This document shows, one piece after another, positions 43,141-53,100 of a DNA stretch of 64,000 nucleotides. The translations under genes were made by a program, and so were the position numbers. The notes beneath the pieces were generated by a model, which made no database searches, was not told the DNA's origin, and saw only the letters and a list, made by a program, of their open reading frames with translations. The stretch covers positions 62,001-126,000 of the forward strand of contig NZ_FOWE01000010.1 in the NCBI RefSeq assembly GCF_900115395.1, written 5' to 3'. The stretch's first letter is position 1. Every line of letters starts with the position of its first letter. The DNA is from Geodermatophilus obscurus (GTDB lineage: Bacteria; Actinomycetota; Actinomycetes; Mycobacteriales; Geodermatophilaceae).

Positions 43141-45242
43141 TGGCCGCCTCCCCCTTCGCCGCGGTCCCCCTCACGCCCGCGGGCCACTTCCGGGTCAACG
43201 CCCACGCCGCCACGTTCCACCTGCTCGCTCACCTGCAGGAGCTGGCCGCGGCCGGGGCGCTCGACCTCGACGAGACGTTCGCCCGGCATCCGTTCCTGAC
43301 CGGCTACCTCGACGGGATGTGCCCCTACCTGCCGAAGGACCTGCACTGGGCCCAGGGGCCGGCCTGGTGGGCGGAGAACCTGCGGGCGTGGGAGCGTGCC
43401 GCCACCGTCCACCTCCCGCTCGCCGCCCTCGACGCCACCGGGCTCGGCCTGCGGGAACGACACGCTCTCGTGCTCGCGGGTCTCGTCGAGGAGGACTCCC
43501 GGTTCGGCTCGGTGTTCGCCGAGATCCAGCGCCCGATCGAACCCCGCCGTCCGACCCTGCAGACCCTCGCCGCGATCCTCGGGGACGACGTCGACCCGTG
43601 GTCGGTGCACGCGGCGCTCACCTCCCGCGGCCTGGTCGAGACCGTCATCGGCGGAGGCCCCAGGTCGGAGGACGTCGTCACGGTGCCGGCCGAGCTGTGG
43701 GCGGTGCTGCGCGGGACGCCGCAGGAGCAGCCGCTGCCCTGGGGCGAGGTCCTGGACCGGGACGAGCTGGACGGGGCCGAGGACCTGCTGGTCCCCGACG
43801 GGCTGCGTCACCAGGTCGACGCGCTCGTCAGCCGGCTGGGCGCGTCGGGTGGGCGCGGTGCTCCGCGCGCGGTCCTGGTCCGCGGCGCACACGGGAGCGG
43901 ACGGCGGCGGGTGCTGGGCGCGCTCGCCCGCGGCCTGGGCCGCGGAGCCCTGTTCGTCGACGCCGACCACCTGGACGATGCCCGCTGGGCGCGGCTCGGC
44001 GCGCTCTGCACCGCGTTGGGCGCTCTTCCCGTCGTGCGGTACGCGCTGCTCCCCGGGCAGGCGGTCGCGGTGCCGGCGGTGCCCGGGCTGGTCGGCGTCC
44101 TCGGCCTCGCGGTGGGCTCCGAGGGCGGGCTGACCGGCCGCGTCGCCGAGGCTGCGATCCGCCTCGACGTCCCCCGGCCCGGACCGCGCGAGCGCCGGGC
44201 GCACTGGCTGGCCCACCTGCCGCGGGTGCGCGAGGACGACCTCGACGGCGTGGTCGACCGCCACCTGCTCCCGGGAGGACAGATCCGGCGCGCGGCACGG
44301 CGGGCACGCGAGATCGCCGACCTCGACGGCCGGGGCGACGTGGTCGCCGGCGACGTCGGGCGCGCCTGTGCCGAGCTGGGCCGGGAGCGGCTGGACGTGC
44401 TCGCCCAGCGACTGGACCCGCCGGGCGGGACGACGCGGCTCGTGTGCGACGAGGCGTCGGAGTTGCAGTTGCTGGCCCTCGAGCTGCGCTGCCGGCACCG
44501 GGAGCGGGTGCTCGGAACCGTCGGGCCGGGATTCGGCGGGACGACCGGCACGGGCGTCCGGGCGCTGCTGACCGGGCCGAGCGGGACCGGGAAGACGCTC
44601 GCCTGCCGGCTGCTGGCCGCGCAGCTGGGGATGGACCTGTACCGGGTCGACCTGGCCGCCGTGATCGACAAGTACGTCGGCGAGACGGAGAAGAACCTGC
44701 ACCGCATCCTGTCCGCCGCCGAGGAGCTCGACGTCGTGCTCCTCGTCGACGAGGGCGACTCGCTGCTGGGCAACCGCACCGAAGTCCGCTCGGCCAACGA
44801 CCGCTTCGCGAACCTGGAGACCAACTACCTGCTCCAGCGGCTGGAGACCTATCAGGGCATCGTCCTGGTCACCACGAACGCCGCCGAGGGCATCGACCCG
44901 GCCTTCCAGCGGCGCATGGACGTCGTCCTCACCCTCGTCGAACCGGGGCCGATGCAGCGCTGGGAGCTCTGGCAGCTGCACCTGCCCGCCGATCACCGGG
45001 TCTCCCCCGGCCATCTCGACGAGGTGGCCGCGCGGGCGGAGATGACCGGCGGCCAGATCCGCAACGCCGCGATGCAGGCGACGTTCCTCGCCCTGGACGA
45101 CGGGCACGTCGTCGACGACCGGCTGCTCGACCTGGCCGTCGCGGTGGAGTACGGAAAGGCCGGGGCGGTCTCCCCGTTCCAGCGCACTCTCGGCGAGCAG
45201 CGCCGGCGCCGCTCGGAGGCGTTCCTGGAGGCCCTGCCGTGA
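43140..45242 (+). CDS. AAA+ ATPase of the eCIS (Pvc15-like)
   Basis: The 700-residue protein has an N-terminal winged-helix-like region, a first degenerate ATPase module (GAHGSGRRRVLGAL at about 247-260, lacking the lysine of Walker A), and a second intact AAA module: Walker A GPSGTGKT near 479-486, AVIDKYVGETEKNL, Walker B VLLVDEGDSLLGNRT near 533-547, and sensor VTTNAAEGIDPAFQRRMD. The family is invariant in eCIS loci and supports assembly or effector loading, unlike the ClpV recycling ATPase of T6SS. Overlaps both neighbours. Confidence 0.9.
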   Translation: MAASPFAAVPLTPAGHFRVNAHAATFHLLAHLQELAAAGALDLDETFARHPFLTGYLDGMCPYLPKDLHWAQGPAWWAENLRAWERAATVHLPLAALDATGLGLRERHALVLAGLVEEDSRFGSVFAEIQRPIEPRRPTLQTLAAILGDDVDPWSVHAALTSRGLVETVIGGGPRSEDVVTVPAELWAVLRGTPQEQPLPWGEVLDRDELDGAEDLLVPDGLRHQVDALVSRLGASGGRGAPRAVLVRGAHGSGRRRVLGALARGLGRGALFVDADHLDDARWARLGALCTALGALPVVRYALLPGQAVAVPAVPGLVGVLGLAVGSEGGLTGRVAEAAIRLDVPRPGPRERRAHWLAHLPRVREDDLDGVVDRHLLPGGQIRRAARRAREIADLDGRGDVVAGDVGRACAELGRERLDVLAQRLDPPGGTTRLVCDEASELQLLALELRCRHRERVLGTVGPGFGGTTGTGVRALLTGPSGTGKTLACRLLAAQLGMDLYRVDLAAVIDKYVGETEKNLHRILSAAEELDVVLLVDEGDSLLGNRTEVRSANDRFANLETNYLLQRLETYQGIVLVTTNAAEGIDPAFQRRMDVVLTLVEPGPMQRWELWQLHLPADHRVSPGHLDEVAARAEMTGGQIRNAAMQATFLALDDGHVVDDRLLDLAVAVEYGKAGAVSPFQRTLGEQRRRRSEAFLEALP

Positions 45243-48200
45243 GCCGCGCCGCCGTGCGGGAACGGGCGTCGGGACCCTCGGCGGCGCGGGACGGCGGGCA
45301 CCGGCCGGCGCCACACCACAGGGGCAGCGCTCCGACACACGGGCTGACTCCGGTGCCACGCCTGGCGGTGCAGCGCCTGAGCGTGAGCGAACCGCACGAC
45401 TCCCTGGAGGTGGAGGCCGGCGCGGCCGCCCGGCGCATCGTGGGCGGACAACGGGCCGGCCCGGTCTCGGCCGTGGGCGGGGGCCCCCAGCGCGTCGCCG
45501 TCGGCGAGGACGAGGAGGTCCAGCGGGTCGCCGTCGGCGAGGACGAGGAGATCCAGCGCGTCGCCGTCGGCGAGGAGCCCACCGAGGACGACGGAACCGT
45601 CCACGGATTGGTGAGCCGGCTCGCCGCCGGCCGTCCAGCGATGACGCCGGGTGTCTCGGCGGCGCTGCGAAGCCCGACCGGGGGGTCGCCCATCCCGGGA
45701 ACGATCCGCTCGACGATCGAGCCGCGGCTCGGCGTCGACCTGGGCGGTGTGCAGGTGCACGACGGTCCCGAGGCGCAGGGCACGGCGTCCCGGCTGCAGG
45801 CGCGTGCGCTGACCCACGGCAACCACATCTTCCTGGGGCGCGGCGAGTCACCGCACGACCTGTCGCTGATGGCGCACGAGGCCACGCACGTCGTCCAGCA
45901 GGGTGCGATCGGGCCGGCCGCCGGCGGTTCGGGTGACGGGGCGGTGCAGCGGCTGCCCGCCGTCGTCAGCGACGGGCTGGCGGACTACGCCAACTACGTC
46001 CCGGGCTACCGCCTCCTGACGGTCCTGATCGGTTACGACCCGCTCGCCGACGCCCCGGTCGAGCGCAGTGCCGTCAACCTCGTCGGCGGCCTCATGGCGC
46101 TGACGCCGCTCGGGAACCTGGTCCTCGAGAAGCTCAGCGAGCTGGGCATCCTCGAGGACGCCTTCGCCCTCGTCGATCGGCAGCTCGCGACGTTCGACCT
46201 GTCGCTGGAGCGCCTCGAGCAGCTGGTCACCGAGGCCTGGGACGAGATGGACTTCCTCCGTCTCGACCCCTTCGAGTACAACCTCGGCGTCCTGACCGGG
46301 AAGCTCGCGACGCTCGTCGCCGACGTGACCGGTTTCGGGACCTCGGTGCTGGGGCCGTTGCTGGACCTGGTCAAGGACGCCGCCCTCGACGTCGTCGAGC
46401 CGCTGCTCGAGGCTGACCCCGCCTGGTCGCTCATGACGAGCGTCCTCCGCCAGGACCCGCTCCGCGGGGAGCCGGTGGAGGCCACCACCGTCGAGATCCT
46501 GGACGACTTCCTGCGACTCATCGGCCGGGAGACCGAGCTCCAGCAGATGCGCGAGAAGGGCACCCTGCAGGAGACCGCGGACTGGATCGACACCCAGCTC
46601 GCCACCTTCACCGGGCTGCTCACCCAGTTCGAGTCCCTCTTCGCGTCCGCGTGGGAGGCGATCCAGCCCGAGAACCTGCCCGACCTCATGCCCAGCCTCC
46701 AGGCGTTGGCCGGGCGGGTCGTCGACCTCCTCCGGCAGGCGTGGGACTTCGCGGTGACGGTCGCGGCGAAGGTCCTGGAGCTGGTGAAGACGGCGCTGCT
46801 GGGTCAGCTCAGCACATTCGCACAGCAGGTGCCGGGCTTCCCCCTCCTCGCGGTGGTCCTGGGCCGTGACCCCTTCACCGGCGCGGAGGTGCCCCGGTCG
46901 GCGACGAACATCATCCGCGGCTTCATCACCCTGCTGCCCGGTGGGAACGCCACCTTCGACCAGCTCGCCGAGACCGGCGTCATCGAGCAGGCGGCGGCGA
47001 GCATCGAGGGGGCGATGTCCGAGCTCGGCATCACGTGGGAGATGGCCACCGGGCTGTTCCTCGGGATCTGGAACTCGCTGAGCATCGACGACCTCGTCGA
47101 CCCGATCAGTGCATTCGAGCGCATCCGCGACCAGTTCGGCGAACCCATCGCCCGGCTGTTCGCCTTCGTCCGCGTGGTCCTGCGCGAGGTGTTCACGCTG
47201 CTGCTCGCGCTGATGAACTTCCCGACCGACGTCGTGGTCCGCATCGTCACCAACGCCATGGCGGCGTTCGAGGACATCACCCGCGACCCGGTCGGCTTCC
47301 TGCTCAACATGCTGGCCGCGGTCCGGGAGGGATTCACCCGGTTCTTCGGCGGCATCGTCGACCACCTGCTCGGCGGGTTGACCGACTGGCTCTTCCGCGG
47401 AGTCCGGCAGGCCGGGATCGAGCCGCCGACCGAGCTGACGCTGGAGAGCGCGCTCGACCTGCTCCTGCAGGTCCTCGGCATCACCGAGGACCGACTGTGG
47501 GAGAAGCTCGCCGAGCGGATCGGGCAGGAGCGGGTCGACCAGATCCGCGGGGCGATCGAAGAACTCACCGGCATCTGGACGTTCGTCCGGGACGTCGAGG
47601 AGCGCGGCGTCGTGGCGATCTGGGAGTACGTCCAGGGTCAGCTGTCGAACCTGTGGGACGTGATCATCAGCGCGGCGCGCGACTGGATCATGCAGAAGAT
47701 CGTCATCAAGGTGACCACCTGGCTGCTGAGCTTCCTCGACCCCACCTTCATCATGACGGTGATCAACGGGTTCATCGTCCTGTTCAACGCCATCAACTCG
47801 GCCATCGAGTACGCCCGGGAGATGCTCGACATCGTCGACCTCTACGTCGGCACCATGGCCTCGGTGGCGCGCGGGGACATCGAGCCGGGCGCGGCGATGA
47901 TGGAGCAGGGGCTGGTCTCCGCGATCCCGGTCGCCATCGGCTTCCTGGCCTACCAGGTCGGGCTGGGGAACATCGGGGACAAGATCGCCGAGATCGTCGG
48001 CGGACTGCGCGACATGGTCGACAAGGCGCTGGACTGGCTGCTCGACCAGGCCGAGCGGATGCTGCAGTCGGTGCTCGGGCTGCTGGGAGCCGGCGGGGCC
48101 GACGAGGCCGCAGCGGCAAGTCAAGCGCCTCCGGCCGACCTCGACCCGACCGACCACGAGGCCGTGGCGACACAGGTGGTGCAGGACCTGGAGCAGGAGA

Positions 48201-49165
48201 GCGACGCAGCGGATTACGCCTCTCTGCGTGCCGCCAAGGAGGCACAGGCCCGCACGATCGAGGCAACTTACACCCCGATGTTGGAGCCTGGCATCGCGTT
48301 GACGATCATCTTCGCAGAACCCGTTACCGACTTGACCGATGAGGACGTCGACTTCGACGTGGTCATCGCGCCGAACACCAAGAGGAAGAAGGGCGCCGCC
48401 AAGTTCCGGCCCGAGGCTCGACTCGTGGGCGGCGAACTCGTCATCGACCGGATCGGCGAGGAGACGAAGACGTTCACCGTCGGGGACGAGGTCCAGATCT
48501 TTGGCAAGGGCCCGAAGAAACCGGTCTTCTGTATCACTGGATTCGCAAGCCAGACCGCGGGCAACACCACCTACCTCGAGGTGAAGGTGAAGGTCGTGGA
48601 ATACCCGACCACGGCCTTCCCGATGGGTTCGCCCTTCTCCTTCGCTGCCGTGGCTTATGGTTGCACCGGCGGGTGGAGCGAGCCGGTGGAGTCGGTACGG
48701 CCGCTGCCTCGTGAGGTCTTCGACGTCGAGATCAACAGGCCGTTCGATCACGTTTGGGGCTACGGGAGGGACGAGACAGCGCGGAAGGTGGCCGTGCACA
48801 TCCTGAACTATCGTGCGCACGGGCTGGAGAGTTACAACCCGACCGACAAGGAATGGGAGCACATTGCGGAGGAAGGCACCGGGGGGGCGCACAGTGCCGC
48901 CAACATGGCATTAGCGGACAACACCGTGAATGCAGATCTGAACAAGTACTACCAGCGCGTGGTGACACATCGGCGTCTCGCGCTCCTCGCGACACCCGTA
49001 TATGAACCTCGCGCCCTGCGCGACGTCATCGAAGAGCAACGATGGTCACTGGAGATGCAGCGCGAGTACAAGCTGTGGGTGTATCAGAACGAGCTCCGCC
49101 CGAGCAGACGCCTGACCCGGCACACGAGCAAGTACGGCCCCGGTGAGTACCAGAAGTTGGAGTAG
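45239..49165 (+). CDS. DUF4157 eCIS-core protein with helical repeats and toxin-like C-terminus
   Basis: The product has 1308 residues. Residues 1-140 are disordered with an 11-residue tandem repeat (QRVAVGEDEE-type, three units). DUF4157 follows at about 160-225: VDLGGVQVHDGPEAQ, HGNHIFLGRGE and AHEATHVVQQ, giving an HExxH site His213-Glu214-His217. Three related helical blocks of about 139 residues start at 254, 393 and 531 (PGYRLLTVLIGYDPL, DPAWSLMTSVLRQDPL, PGFPLLAVVLGRDPF); more amphipathic helix runs to about 940. From about 955 codon bias drops and a different domain begins, ending in EWEHIAEEGTGGAHSAAN and N-rich helices reminiscent of HNH-type toxins. Likely the cargo or its carrier. 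No immunity gene follows. Confidence 0.78.
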   Translation: MSRAAVRERASGPSAARDGGHRPAPHHRGSAPTHGLTPVPRLAVQRLSVSEPHDSLEVEAGAAARRIVGGQRAGPVSAVGGGPQRVAVGEDEEVQRVAVGEDEEIQRVAVGEEPTEDDGTVHGLVSRLAAGRPAMTPGVSAALRSPTGGSPIPGTIRSTIEPRLGVDLGGVQVHDGPEAQGTASRLQARALTHGNHIFLGRGESPHDLSLMAHEATHVVQQGAIGPAAGGSGDGAVQRLPAVVSDGLADYANYVPGYRLLTVLIGYDPLADAPVERSAVNLVGGLMALTPLGNLVLEKLSELGILEDAFALVDRQLATFDLSLERLEQLVTEAWDEMDFLRLDPFEYNLGVLTGKLATLVADVTGFGTSVLGPLLDLVKDAALDVVEPLLEADPAWSLMTSVLRQDPLRGEPVEATTVEILDDFLRLIGRETELQQMREKGTLQETADWIDTQLATFTGLLTQFESLFASAWEAIQPENLPDLMPSLQALAGRVVDLLRQAWDFAVTVAAKVLELVKTALLGQLSTFAQQVPGFPLLAVVLGRDPFTGAEVPRSATNIIRGFITLLPGGNATFDQLAETGVIEQAAASIEGAMSELGITWEMATGLFLGIWNSLSIDDLVDPISAFERIRDQFGEPIARLFAFVRVVLREVFTLLLALMNFPTDVVVRIVTNAMAAFEDITRDPVGFLLNMLAAVREGFTRFFGGIVDHLLGGLTDWLFRGVRQAGIEPPTELTLESALDLLLQVLGITEDRLWEKLAERIGQERVDQIRGAIEELTGIWTFVRDVEERGVVAIWEYVQGQLSNLWDVIISAARDWIMQKIVIKVTTWLLSFLDPTFIMTVINGFIVLFNAINSAIEYAREMLDIVDLYVGTMASVARGDIEPGAAMMEQGLVSAIPVAIGFLAYQVGLGNIGDKIAEIVGGLRDMVDKALDWLLDQAERMLQSVLGLLGAGGADEAAAASQAPPADLDPTDHEAVATQVVQDLEQESDAADYASLRAAKEAQARTIEATYTPMLEPGIALTIIFAEPVTDLTDEDVDFDVVIAPNTKRKKGAAKFRPEARLVGGELVIDRIGEETKTFTVGDEVQIFGKGPKKPVFCITGFASQTAGNTTYLEVKVKVVEYPTTAFPMGSPFSFAAVAYGCTGGWSEPVESVRPLPREVFDVEINRPFDHVWGYGRDETARKVAVHILNYRAHGLESYNPTDKEWEHIAEEGTGGAHSAANMALADNTVNADLNKYYQRVVTHRRLALLATPVYEPRALRDVIEEQRWSLEMQREYKLWVYQNELRPSRRLTRHTSKYGPGEYQKLE
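45488..45579 (+). repeat. 33-bp tandem repeat inside DUF4157 gene
   Basis: CAGCGCGTCGCCGTCGGCGA recurs with a 33-bp period at 45488, 45521 and 45554, encoding an 11-residue acidic repeat. The copies are almost identical, implying recent slippage expansion, and copy number may vary between strains. Confidence 0.8.
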
Positions 49166-49246
49166 TGGCGGCGTGCTGCGGTCACCGACACCGGAGGACT
49201 GACTTCCCACTGCCGCTCCCGCACGCCGAGGGGGGTGCCTTGATGA

Positions 49247-52204
49247 TCAGGGATGGGCTTCGATCCGCGTGCCGAGTCCGTCGTCGAGCGTCCTCCCCTC
49301 CCGCCGGCGCCGGAGACTCTCGACGCCGATGTGGTGGAAGATCCCGGGCGACAGCTGAGCGGTGGCGAAGCGCGCGGCGAGGAACCGCCGCTGAGCAGCG
49401 TCCTGGGATGACGCCGGGAAGATCTTCTCCAGATCCGCCCGTCTCACCAGGCTGGGGTTGAAGGTGAAGTGCGCGGCCGGCGCGAAGGCCCAGCCGTCGC
49501 GGTCCGTCCACCGGATCGGCCGGTCGGTCACCATGTGCCGGGGCAGCACGCGCTCCCCCCGGTGCCGCAGGCGGACCTGGCCGACGTCCGGGTTGCGGTC
49601 GAGCACGTCGCGAGCCCGCCCGAGCCAGCTCTCGTCGGCCGTCCCCGCCACCCAGTCGTCCTCGAGGTGCAGCACGTAGGGCCTCGACGCGGCGGCGGCC
49701 CTGGCCATCAGCTCGCGCGTCCCGTCCCCGATCGACAGCAGCGACCCTGCGTGGACACGCAGCTCGTCCACCCAGTCCCAGCCCTCGACCAGACCGACCG
49801 TCTCCTCGTCCGGACTGTTGACCTGGACGACGACGTGTGCGGTCTCGAGCAGGCCGGGCGCGGACGCCAGCAGAGCCGACACCGTCCGTTCCAGCAGCCG
49901 TGGCCGCTGACCGGTGAGCAGGCTGACCGTCACCTCCCGTCCGTCCACGATGGGCCGCCGAACCGCCGCAGCCGGGCTGGCGCGGAGCAGGCCGTTCGAC
50001 GAGACGGGCAGCAGATCGACGTCCACACCGAGCTCCCGCGCCAGCGCGGCACACCGCAGCTCGTCCTCTCGGCCGTCGTCGATCCACAGCTCCCCGTCTC
50101 CGGTGAGGTGTGGCCGCAGGGCGAAGGGCGCGGCCGCCCGGCCACCGGCCGTCGGCGGGCCGTGGACGAACACGAAGTCGAAGTCGCCGTCGAGGGGATG
50201 GTCGTACCAGGCGTGCTCGCCGCCGTCGGCCCATCGGCGGCGGGTGAGGCCGGTGACGACGATCTCCACGCCCGATCCGAGGCCCAGCGCCCGCAGCAGG
50301 CCCCGGGTCCGCTCAGCGCGTCGCCGGTCGTGTTCCAGGACGACCACGGAGGCGGACGCCTCGACGGCATACCGCGCCAGGACCGCCGTCGACGCACCAC
50401 TTCCGCACTCCAGGACGCGGCGGGGTCGGCGGGCCGACAGGTACGCCGCCAGCTCCAGCGCCGTCTCCCGGGCGACGGCGCACGGATCGGACCACAGCTC
50501 GGCGCGGTCGAGGAGCACCCCGAGGCCCACAACGGGAGACCGCGGCGCCGCCGGCACGGTGATCCGCTGGCGAGACGGAACCGTGATGAGCGGGGGTACC
50601 GGCGCGGTCAGCACCTGCCGCAGCCGTGCGGCGGCCGCGCTGACGGCTGTCGCCGTCGGAGGATCGACGTCGTCCCGGATCAGCCGTCCGATGCGCCTCC
50701 GGAGTTCGGTGCGGTCGATCGCTCCCGCCAGGTAGTCCTGGTGACAGCGGCGGGCACGCTGGTACAGGGCGCTGAGCCTCCGCTGAGCGGCGAGCCGCGC
50801 CGGCGAGCCGATGCCCGTCTCCGGGGAGCTCGTCAGCGAGCCGCTGTGCCGCCGGCGGTGGTGCAGCGGCTCGCCCACGTGGGCCACCGGAGCCGCCATC
50901 CGCAACAGGTTCACCAGCAGCGTGTCGTAGCCGAACCGATACCCGGGATGGATCCCCCCGATCGACCGCAGCACGTCGGTGTCGGCGAGCCCGCAGTGGT
51001 GCCCGATGTGCCGCATCCGTTCCGACAGCGGCTCGAGCACGCGATCGTTCGTCTCCACCGAGACGCGGCCTCCGGCGTGCAGCTGCTGGGCACCGATCGC
51101 GAACTCGGCATGACGCTCACGGAGGGCCGAGAGGTAACGCGCGACGCGCTCCGTCTCGCTCCAGTCGTCGGCGTCCTGCACCCCGAACCACGGGCTGTCG
51201 GTGGCGGCCAGCACGACCGCGTCGGCAAAGTACCGGCCGTGGTTGGTGTCGAGGTCGAAGCGGACGAGTCGCTCGTCGTCGACGTGCTCCAGCAGCGGCC
51301 ACGGCGATCTCGGGTCCCCGTCGTTGATGACCACCAGGCGCAGGTCGCGGTGGGTCTGGGCGAGGGCGCTCTGCACCGCGCCGACGATGGTGTCTTCCGC
51401 GCGGTAGTAGGGCAGTGACAGCGTGACCGCCGGTGACCCGGTGCCGCGATCGGTCTGCTGTCGCTGGTCCGTCGACATCACCCGCTCCACCTCGGACACC
51501 GGCACCGCCTTCCACCTCGAGCCGGACGGACGCCTGGTGCTGGTGTTGCTCCGGTGGATCGTGGCGACGTAGAACGAGTCGTCCGGCAGCGCCAGCACCC
51601 GCTTGGGGCACGGCGACCACAGGAAGCGGGTGTCCTCCCCGGTGCGGACCGCGGGGAAGGGATTGCGCCGCCAGAAGTCGCGGCGGTAGGCCATGGTGCC
51701 TCCGGCCACCCAGTCCCGCGCACCGTTCTGCGGGTAGCGGTAGCGGTAGGCCCGGTCGCCGTCGACGTCGCGGAACAGCAGCGTGGCCAGGCCGCACACG
51801 TCGGCGCCGGAGTCGAGCAGCGCAGCCACTTGGTGGGACACTCGCCAGCTGGCGGACCAGTCGTCGTCGTCCCAGTGGACGACGATGTCCCCCTCGGCGA
51901 GCTCGCAGGCCAGATTGCGCTTGGCGCCGAGCGGCAGGCCCGGAGGGCGGCGGTGGTAGTGGACGGCCGGGTCGTCGGGCATCAGGTCCTCGACGGCGTC
52001 GACGCCGTCGTCCACCACGACGAGCGTGAGGCGCGGGTAGTCCTGCGCGACGAAGCACCGGATCGCCGTGGCGACGAAGTCCCGCCGGTCTGCCGTCGGC
52101 ATGATGCACGACACCAGGGGGGGACCGTTCACCGCCGGCACCTCGCCGGCGCCGGTGAGACGGCGGCCGGACGAAGCGACGTGGGCAGCCCGACCGAGGA
52201 CCAT
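49247..52204 (-). CDS. Multidomain glycosyltransferase-methyltransferase fusion
   Basis: The 985-residue protein joins four modules. Residues about 28-250 form a GT-A/GT2 domain (VSCIMPTADRRDFV, VVVDDG, HWDDDDW, VAGGTMAYRRDFW). Residues about 262-480 form a second GT2 domain (VTLSLPYYRAEDTIVGAVQS, LVVINDGDPR, GVQDADDWS). Residues about 590-745 form a class I SAM methyltransferase (VLECGSGASTAVLARYA, VVVLEHDRRRAERT). Residues about 755-960 form a third GT-A-like domain (VTVSLLTGQRPRLLE, YVLHLEDDW). No membrane segment is seen. It probably builds or decorates a glycan; its convergent placement 81 bp from the eCIS cargo gene suggests surface or particle glycosylation, which is speculative. Confidence 0.82.
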   Translation of the reverse strand: MVLGRAAHVASSGRRLTGAGEVPAVNGPPLVSCIMPTADRRDFVATAIRCFVAQDYPRLTLVVVDDGVDAVEDLMPDDPAVHYHRRPPGLPLGAKRNLACELAEGDIVVHWDDDDWSASWRVSHQVAALLDSGADVCGLATLLFRDVDGDRAYRYRYPQNGARDWVAGGTMAYRRDFWRRNPFPAVRTGEDTRFLWSPCPKRVLALPDDSFYVATIHRSNTSTRRPSGSRWKAVPVSEVERVMSTDQRQQTDRGTGSPAVTLSLPYYRAEDTIVGAVQSALAQTHRDLRLVVINDGDPRSPWPLLEHVDDERLVRFDLDTNHGRYFADAVVLAATDSPWFGVQDADDWSETERVARYLSALRERHAEFAIGAQQLHAGGRVSVETNDRVLEPLSERMRHIGHHCGLADTDVLRSIGGIHPGYRFGYDTLLVNLLRMAAPVAHVGEPLHHRRRHSGSLTSSPETGIGSPARLAAQRRLSALYQRARRCHQDYLAGAIDRTELRRRIGRLIRDDVDPPTATAVSAAAARLRQVLTAPVPPLITVPSRQRITVPAAPRSPVVGLGVLLDRAELWSDPCAVARETALELAAYLSARRPRRVLECGSGASTAVLARYAVEASASVVVLEHDRRRAERTRGLLRALGLGSGVEIVVTGLTRRRWADGGEHAWYDHPLDGDFDFVFVHGPPTAGGRAAAPFALRPHLTGDGELWIDDGREDELRCAALARELGVDVDLLPVSSNGLLRASPAAAVRRPIVDGREVTVSLLTGQRPRLLERTVSALLASAPGLLETAHVVVQVNSPDEETVGLVEGWDWVDELRVHAGSLLSIGDGTRELMARAAAASRPYVLHLEDDWVAGTADESWLGRARDVLDRNPDVGQVRLRHRGERVLPRHMVTDRPIRWTDRDGWAFAPAAHFTFNPSLVRRADLEKIFPASSQDAAQRRFLAARFATAQLSPGIFHHIGVESLRRRREGRTLDDGLGTRIEAHP

Positions 52205-53100
52205 GGTTCAGTGGGTGTGCGACGTCCCGGCTCCGGCGACACGCCGACCCACCGGTTGCTCAGGGGACGGCGATCTGCGTTGGTGCCGGAAGCTGCCGGC
52301 CGGATCGGACCGGCCGCCTGCCCACTCATCCGCAGCGGTGGGAGCTCCCCCCACGATCCGGCCGACGACTCGTGTGAGCAATCGGCTGCGATGCGTTGCC
52401 CCTTGGCGGGACCCCCAGCCATGACTGCAACAGTCCTCTCTGGTGTGGCTGGGGTCCAGGACTCCAGCCCTGGCAAGGCCCTGCCCGACGAGGGACCGAG
52501 CACGATCCCCGAACACCCTCGTCGAGGGCCTGGAGGGACGGGCTCGTCGGCTCGATGCGCCCGTCAGCGCCTACACGGAGGACGCTGCGATGCGGTCGTT
52601 CTCCGCCCTGCTGTGGAACGGCGTCGGACCGGCAGCGCCCGGACACCTGCGCGCAGTGCGGCCGGCGGTCATGACCGGGACTGCAGCTCGACGAGCCGAA
52701 GACCGACGAGTCCTGCAGGACCGTGCCACTCCCCCGTTCGGCCATCGAGGCACCCCGCGCTCGGGCGTGCCGAAGGGATGCTGGCGACCTCGAGTCCGTT
52801 CGATGCCCGGTTTGCCTTGAGGCGGCTCTGGACGCACGGGAGGTGCTGGGAGTCGAGGCGGCGGGCTACCACACCGGGAAGACGCCGGTCCGCACGAGTG
52901 TGTCCGCGCCGTCCCGCAGCTCGGTGTCGTCTGCATCGACACGCGTTCTGGCGAGCGACCACGCAGTGTCCGCCACGGTCCGATCTGTCGGCACCGGCAC
53001 CGCCCGAGACCGCCGAGTCGACGTCGTATGGCTGGTGTGCGTAGGAGGCCGTGGCCCTGGCCCTCCTCCGCCCAGCCGCCGTGTCGGGCACCATCCGGCC
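52205..53100. other. 896-bp stretch without supported gene
   Basis: Open frames occur in all directions but none has a recognisable domain, and codon bias switches frame repeatedly, as in decaying DNA. It contains the upstream regions of the glycosyltransferase (minus) and of the small gene at 53101 (plus). Confidence 0.45.

Noticed and set aside
45481..45580. Short tandem repeats considered as a CRISPR array
   Set aside because: There are no unique spacers; the 33-bp units are contiguous, in frame, and encode an 11-residue repeat. No CRISPR array or cas gene is visible in the window.
45848..48892. A 1014-codon minus-strand open frame
   Set aside because: Antisense shadow of the DUF4157 gene. 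The amphipathic helices on the plus strand give a periodic but meaningless reverse reading.
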